Shown here piece after piece: positions 6,877 through 9,997 of a stretch of 9,997 bases of DNA. How positions within the stretch are numbered: the stretch's first letter is position 1; each line of letters starts with the position of its first letter. Made by a program: the position numbers and the translations under genes. Below the pieces are notes generated by a model, which searched no databases, was not told where the DNA came from, and worked only from the letters and a program-made list of their open reading frames with translations. The DNA comes from Bacillota bacterium (GTDB lineage Bacteria; Bacillota; UBA4882; UBA8346), in contig JAEZJK010000119.1 of NCBI GenBank assembly GCA_023415835.1, positions 1 through 9,997 of the forward strand. Reading direction: 5' to 3'.

Positions 6877-6978
6877 ATTTAAAAATATGGGCCAGCCTAT
6901 CTAAAATAGTGTTTCACCAAATTATTTATAAAGATGGTATTTTTTACTAATACATATTATAATTAAGGGGTGTGTTAA

Positions 6979-8298
6979 ATGAGTTTTGAAGGAGTATCGG
7001 AGAAGAGTAAATCTTCAAGTCATAACGAGGGCATAAAATTTGGGGATTCGAAGAAAATTACGGAATTGGTTATGAGGGAATTTCGGCAAAATAATGTAAA
7101 TAGACGAAACGAACTTGCCCGTAAATCTTCCGGTTGGAATGTTAACAAAGAAAATTCACTAGTTCAGGCCTCTTTTAAGCTTGCGGGCTATGATATTGGT
7201 TCTCATGGAATAGATGGCATAATTGGTAAAGACACAAAGGATGCCATTGGAAAATTTCAAAAAGCAATGGGACTAAATAATAATGGTGAGTTGGATTCAA
7301 AAACCAGAAGCGCTTTGGAGCGAGTAACCGAGTTTGGGCTTGATGTTCGGCAAATTGAAAAACGTGTTAAATTAACTATCGATAAAAAGACATTGAAGTT
7401 ATCCGAGCAAAAGGTGGAAAAACATAAGCCAAGCAAGTCATTGTTTCAACATGCAATAGATGCGTGGGCCAATTGGAGAGCTACAAAGGAAGCTGATACT
7501 AAGGCGACGGTGAAGCCGGAATCGAAGAATGGGGAGCGACTTGATAGAATTAATCGGAAGGTAAATCTCAAGGAAACTAAGGTAAAAGTACCAATAGATG
7601 TTGAAAAAATGAAAACTGTCTATATAGAATTCAAAAGGCTACATCGCGATCAAGATAAAATCACCCCAATTATAGTGAAGAATTTTGCAAAAGATCGCTT
7701 AACTGATGCGGAAAGATTATATTTAGCTGCAATGATTGCCCATGATAATACGAATTTTAATCCGGAGACAATTGGTGGAACTAGTGTTACTTGGTGTAAT
7801 GCTTATGCCGCTTATACATTATGGTTATTTAATGACAGTAAAGCATTAATGCAACCGGGGTCAGACCCGAGTAAATTTGATAACTTTAGAGATCCATTTG
7901 TTTCTAATCGTTCAGCTTATTGGACGTTGCCTACTATTACCGATGAAAAAAATGCAAAAGGAGAAAAGTATCTTGATATTAGAGATGTTTTGACAGGTGA
8001 TAAATTCAAAGAAGTAGCTAGTATAAACGATGCCAATAAATTGGCCCTTGAAGGCAAATTCGTTGTTGGATTTACACTTGGGCATATTTTGATTATTCTA
8101 GGTTGCTTAGAGAAACCCATAGAAGCGAATTATCGTGTTGCTAGGGGAGTCGATGAATTTAAACCAGGACTAGCAGTTGCTGTAGGACAGCAAGGTAATA
8201 GTAATTTATTATATGGTGTATCAGTAAAAGGAGGTACAACGGTTAATGCGTATCTTCACCCAGATTATACAAAAGTTAAATATTATGTCTTAAAATAG
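6979..8298 (+). CDS. Peptidoglycan-binding protein with candidate Cys/His hydrolase domain
   Basis: The 439-residue product has no signal peptide. Residues about 57-114 form a PG_binding_1 domain (helices around LVQASFKLAGYDIG and AIGKFQKAMGL, with the GIDGIIGKDT turn and NGELDSKTRSALE). A Lys-rich linker (about 120-210) leads to a C-terminal domain of about 225 residues. There, TSVTWCNAYAAYTLW (268-282) places a possible nucleophile Cys273 at the start of a helix, and FTLGHILIILG (365-375) places His369 before a strand. This is the order of NlpC/P60, CHAP and related cell-wall cysteine amidases or endopeptidases. A cell-wall-cutting role is inferred, not proven. ATG 6979 has AAGGGG 8 bases upstream. 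The secreted propeller gene starts 9 bp after the stop, with its ribosome site overlapping this stop, so both are surely co-expressed. Export without a signal suggests lysis, a phage-type or injection route, or an unrecognised signal. Confidence 0.72.
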   Translation: MSFEGVSEKSKSSSHNEGIKFGDSKKITELVMREFRQNNVNRRNELARKSSGWNVNKENSLVQASFKLAGYDIGSHGIDGIIGKDTKDAIGKFQKAMGLNNNGELDSKTRSALERVTEFGLDVRQIEKRVKLTIDKKTLKLSEQKVEKHKPSKSLFQHAIDAWANWRATKEADTKATVKPESKNGERLDRINRKVNLKETKVKVPIDVEKMKTVYIEFKRLHRDQDKITPIIVKNFAKDRLTDAERLYLAAMIAHDNTNFNPETIGGTSVTWCNAYAAYTLWLFNDSKALMQPGSDPSKFDNFRDPFVSNRSAYWTLPTITDEKNAKGEKYLDIRDVLTGDKFKEVASINDANKLALEGKFVVGFTLGHILIILGCLEKPIEANYRVARGVDEFKPGLAVAVGQQGNSNLLYGVSVKGGTTVNAYLHPDYTKVKYYVLK

Positions 8299-8307
8299 GG
8301 GATAACA

Positions 8308-9171
8308 ATGAAGCATTTATTATTGAAAGTGCTGTTTTGTTTAATAATTATAGGCCTAACAGGCTTAACCTTTGCACAAAACCAGGGAAATATAAAAAAA
8401 ATTTTTACATTCCCCAAGGAACAACTTGGATGGAGTTCTGTTAATAGTAAAGACGACTCTTTATTAGTAACTGTACTCACAGATCAAAAGTGCTGGATTT
8501 ATTGGTTTAAAGATGGAAAAACATTAAAAAAAATTAATAATGTACAAGGTGGTGTTTCAAGTCCGGATTGCAAATATTACTACTACCAAGAGAATGGATG
8601 TATTATAAAAGATAAAAAAGATTTTTTAATCAATAGATTTAAAAGTGAAGAAGAAATTGAGTCTTACCAATGGTCTTGGGATTCAAAATATATTTATATA
8701 AGTGAATTTGGATTAGATACGGAGATAGAAGCCTGGAAAACCAACAAAATTTACCGTTGTGACATTAGTAATGGTAATAAAGAATTGATATTTTCTCAAA
8801 AATCTTATCTTCACCCTGTAGTAGTTAATAATCCAGACGTTTTATATATCATGAAAAACAACGGTGGCGATAATAATTATGGTATTTTTAAATATCATAT
8901 TAAAACCAAACAAATAGAGAAAATTAAATTGCCTTTAGATAATCTTCAACTTTATGATGAATTTACTGTTTCTCCTGATGAAAGAAGCATAGTTTTTGCG
9001 GATTTTAGTACACCATCATTATATTTTGTTGATCTTAAGAGTCAAAAAATTCTTAATAAGAAATCGCTATCATTTACTTATATTCCATTCAAATTTTATT
9101 GGAAGGCGGATAGTTCGTATTTAATATTTACAATAACATCGAAGGAGATTTACAAATACATTGTTCCTTAA
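8308..9171 (+). CDS. Secreted TolB/WD40-like beta-propeller protein
   Basis: The 287-residue product begins with a classical signal peptide (MKHLLLKVLFCLIIIGLTGL), with likely cleavage after TFA at residue 23. The mature part has repeated propeller strands with S-x-D turns: VSSPDCKYYYY (83-93), WSWDSKYIYIS (122-132), VSPDERSIVFA (221-231) and WKADSSYLIF (265-274). This resembles TolB or DPP-IV propeller blades, probably five or six. No enzyme motif is seen, so it is probably a binding protein. ATG 8308 uses AGGGGA, which overlaps the stop of the upstream gene, so the pair is translationally close. Being exported next to a putative wall hydrolase, it could be an inhibitor or partner of that enzyme; this is inference. 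The gene is markedly AT-rich, and a truncated relative lies at 5446-5730. Confidence 0.75.
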   Translation: MKHLLLKVLFCLIIIGLTGLTFAQNQGNIKKIFTFPKEQLGWSSVNSKDDSLLVTVLTDQKCWIYWFKDGKTLKKINNVQGGVSSPDCKYYYYQENGCIIKDKKDFLINRFKSEEEIESYQWSWDSKYIYISEFGLDTEIEAWKTNKIYRCDISNGNKELIFSQKSYLHPVVVNNPDVLYIMKNNGGDNNYGIFKYHIKTKQIEKIKLPLDNLQLYDEFTVSPDERSIVFADFSTPSLYFVDLKSQKILNKKSLSFTYIPFKFYWKADSSYLIFTITSKEIYKYIVP

Positions 9172-9268
9172 ACTTGGGTATATTTGTTGTTTTTGGTTAA
9201 GAGCGATACAAAATCGATACAAAAACGGTACTCCTAAGGGGGATACTTCCCCGTGGTATGATGGTAAT

Positions 9269-9371
9269 GTGAAAGAAAACTAAATAAAAACTTATTTAAA
9301 AAAACCGCCGCCGGTTGTAAGGAAATAGGTTATATGAGAGAGAAGGGAGTAAATTTATTACTTCCTTTTTT
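9269..9371 (+). ncRNA. Candidate small structured RNA in repeat copy B
   Basis: Equivalent of the candidate RNA in copy A, after TATGAT at 9257-9262. AACTTATTT (9289-9297) pairs with AAATAGGTT (9323-9331) using one U-G pair, and AACCG (9303-9307) pairs with CGGTT (9312-9316). It ends at the intrinsic terminator. Confidence 0.38.
9343..9371 (+). terminator. Intrinsic terminator in repeat copy B
   Basis: AAGGGAGTAA (9343-9352) pairs with TTACTTCCTT (9358-9367), with one G-U pair, around a 5-base loop, followed by a T run to 9371. It would also end transcripts of the upstream 6979-9171 operon. Confidence 0.85.
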
Positions 9372-9475
9372 GATCCGAAAAAATAGACCCTAAAAAACGA
9401 TACAAAGAGGGGCTCCCTAAATTCGGGTAATGGAAGTTTGAAAAGGCCGACAACTTTTAGCTATGGCCACCGCTA

Positions 9476-9724
9476 TCAAGAATGAATTTTACTCAAAACC
9501 CAGTGTAGGTGTTTAGTGTAAAAATAAACTTCATAAGTTTTATCGCCTTGCTTTAAATCAAAGTAAACCTTCGCGAATTGCCCCTCGGGAACTGTCCGAG
9601 TCGATGTGACTTCGAAGTCCCGGAATTTTTCGCCGTGCCATGAGAATAACATGGGCATTATCGTTCCATCCAGCTGAAAGGCTACCAACATTCCGATTTG
9701 CTCGTTAATTGTTTTGATCATCAT
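9476..9724 (-). CDS. Small protein, resembles polymerase-associated DUF6504-type proteins
   Basis: The product is 82 residues with no signal peptide or membrane segment. It reads as a small beta-rich fold: GMLVAFQLDGTIMPMLFSW, then HGEKFRDFEVTSTRTVPEG, YFDLKQGDKTYEVYFY and the ending LHWVLSKIHS. The layout (short strand with a P..F.W, then EVYFY, then W.L.KI at the end) resembles the short proteins encoded beside DinB/ImuB-type error-prone polymerases in Firmicutes; this is from memory of the pattern and is tentative. Two start codons compete: ATG 9722-9724, only 2 bases from GGAGG (coding strand of 9727-9731), and ATG 9719-9721 at 5 bases, which is the better spacing. It diverges from the partial gene at 9876. 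Confidence 0.7.
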   Translation of the reverse strand: MMIKTINEQIGMLVAFQLDGTIMPMLFSWHGEKFRDFEVTSTRTVPEGQFAKVYFDLKQGDKTYEVYFYTKHLHWVLSKIHS

Positions 9725-9875
9725 ATCCTCCGGTTATCTTTCCTAATATAACATAGAAAAGTCAATTTTAGAAGTTTAAGATCTTTGAATAGTTATATAT
9801 TTTATAAAAGGGACACTTATGATTTTGAATGGGAGGGCGTTGGTTAAGGCCAAAACTGCGAAAGGAGGATACCAA

Positions 9876-9997
9876 GTGATTACTATTACTTATGGTTGGC
9901 TCGAAGAAGAGGTGTCTTGGAAGTTAAATCAGGTTACGGATAATCCTCTAAAGATTCCAACGATGGGTACCGCAATAACCGAAGCGCAAGCAAAAAT
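9876..9997 (+). CDS. N-terminus of an unidentified protein, cut by window edge
   Basis: An open frame of 40 codons leaves the window without a stop, beginning VITITYGWLEEEVSWKLN. GTG 9876 is chosen because AAAGGAGG lies 7 bases upstream, the strongest ribosome site in the window. An in-frame ATG at 9819 would add 19 residues (MILNGRALVKAKTAKGGYQ) but has only a weak GGGA site; in that case the GGAGG would be coding. The fragment is too short to assign. If the small protein at 9476-9724 is indeed polymerase-associated, this gene could belong to the same repair module, but nothing in the fragment shows it. Confidence 0.55.
   Translation, partial: MITITYGWLEEEVSWKLNQVTDNPLKIPTMGTAITEAQAK

Larger units (their letters stand above)
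9200..9416 (+). repeat. Duplicated structured element, copy B
   Basis: Second copy of the element at 5737-5950, same orientation, starting 29 bp after the full propeller gene. CGATACAAAA occurs at 9204-9213 and 9215-9224, with CGGTACTC following at 9226, again an 11-bp period. The 39-bp core is 9251-9289. A near-copy CGATACAAA closes the element at 9398-9406. Divergence from copy A is concentrated in the hairpin loop and outer flanks. The gene-free stretch 9172-9475 holds little else. Confidence 0.8.

Noticed and set aside
6958..6963. TATAAT just upstream of the gene at 6979
   Set aside because: It would start transcription at or after the ribosome site, and no -35 is at the right spacing.
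5737..9416. Insertion sequence or composite transposon
   Set aside because: No transposase frame, no terminal inverted repeats and no target duplications were visible; the copies are direct.
9715..9721. TTGATCA inside the start of the small minus-strand gene, like the operator half-site
   Set aside because: Single copy, part of coding sequence (Met-Ile-Lys codons), no 11-bp partner.
1..9997. CRISPR array, tRNA or rRNA
   Set aside because: No regularly spaced repeat-spacer pattern, cloverleaf or ribosomal RNA signature was seen.

Overview
The window looks like accessory DNA from a Firmicutes-type bacterium (probably an anaerobic clostridial lineage). This rests on strong purine-rich ribosome binding sites, intrinsic hairpin/T-run terminators, TTG/GTG starts, a Gram-positive-style short lipobox protein, and a very large MalT-like ATPase regulator with a SARP-like C-terminus. 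The species cannot be named. Base composition changes along the window: the regulator (2079-5405) is visibly GC-rich, while 6979-9171 is AT-rich, so the parts probably have different histories.

Left part (1-5405): two divergent pairs with the same design. In pair 1, a FeeM-like GNAT-fold acyltransferase (1-431, minus, cut by the window edge) faces the remnant of a large regulator. Only that regulator's upstream region and last 37 codons survive (to 683). In pair 2, a secreted NHL-repeat lipoprotein (946-1914, minus) faces an intact 1108-residue regulator (2079-5405, plus). Both intergenic regions carry the same tandem TTGATCAA motif with an 11-bp period. In pair 2 it sits about 8-10 bp upstream of a TATAAT box that reads toward the minus-strand gene. 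This is the geometry of a SARP-dependent promoter, and the regulator ends in a SARP-type winged helix plus BTAD domain. The simplest reading is a family of one-regulator/one-target modules, of which one regulator has been deleted.

Right part (5406-9475): a duplicated cassette. A truncated beta-propeller fragment (5446-5730) is followed by a roughly 215-bp element (5737-5950). A full secreted beta-propeller gene (8308-9171) is followed by a second copy of the same element (9200-9416). Each element has 11-bp-period GATAC repeats, a near-perfect 39-bp core, a hairpin whose pairing survives sequence change, and an intrinsic terminator, so it may encode a small structured RNA. Between the copies lie a membrane-anchored protein of unknown function (6149-6754), a terminator, and a protein with a peptidoglycan-binding domain and a candidate Cys/His hydrolase domain (6979-8298). 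The last of these is tightly coupled to the beta-propeller gene.

Right edge (9476-9997): a small minus-strand protein, resembling the short proteins often found beside error-prone polymerases, diverges from a gene that runs off the window.
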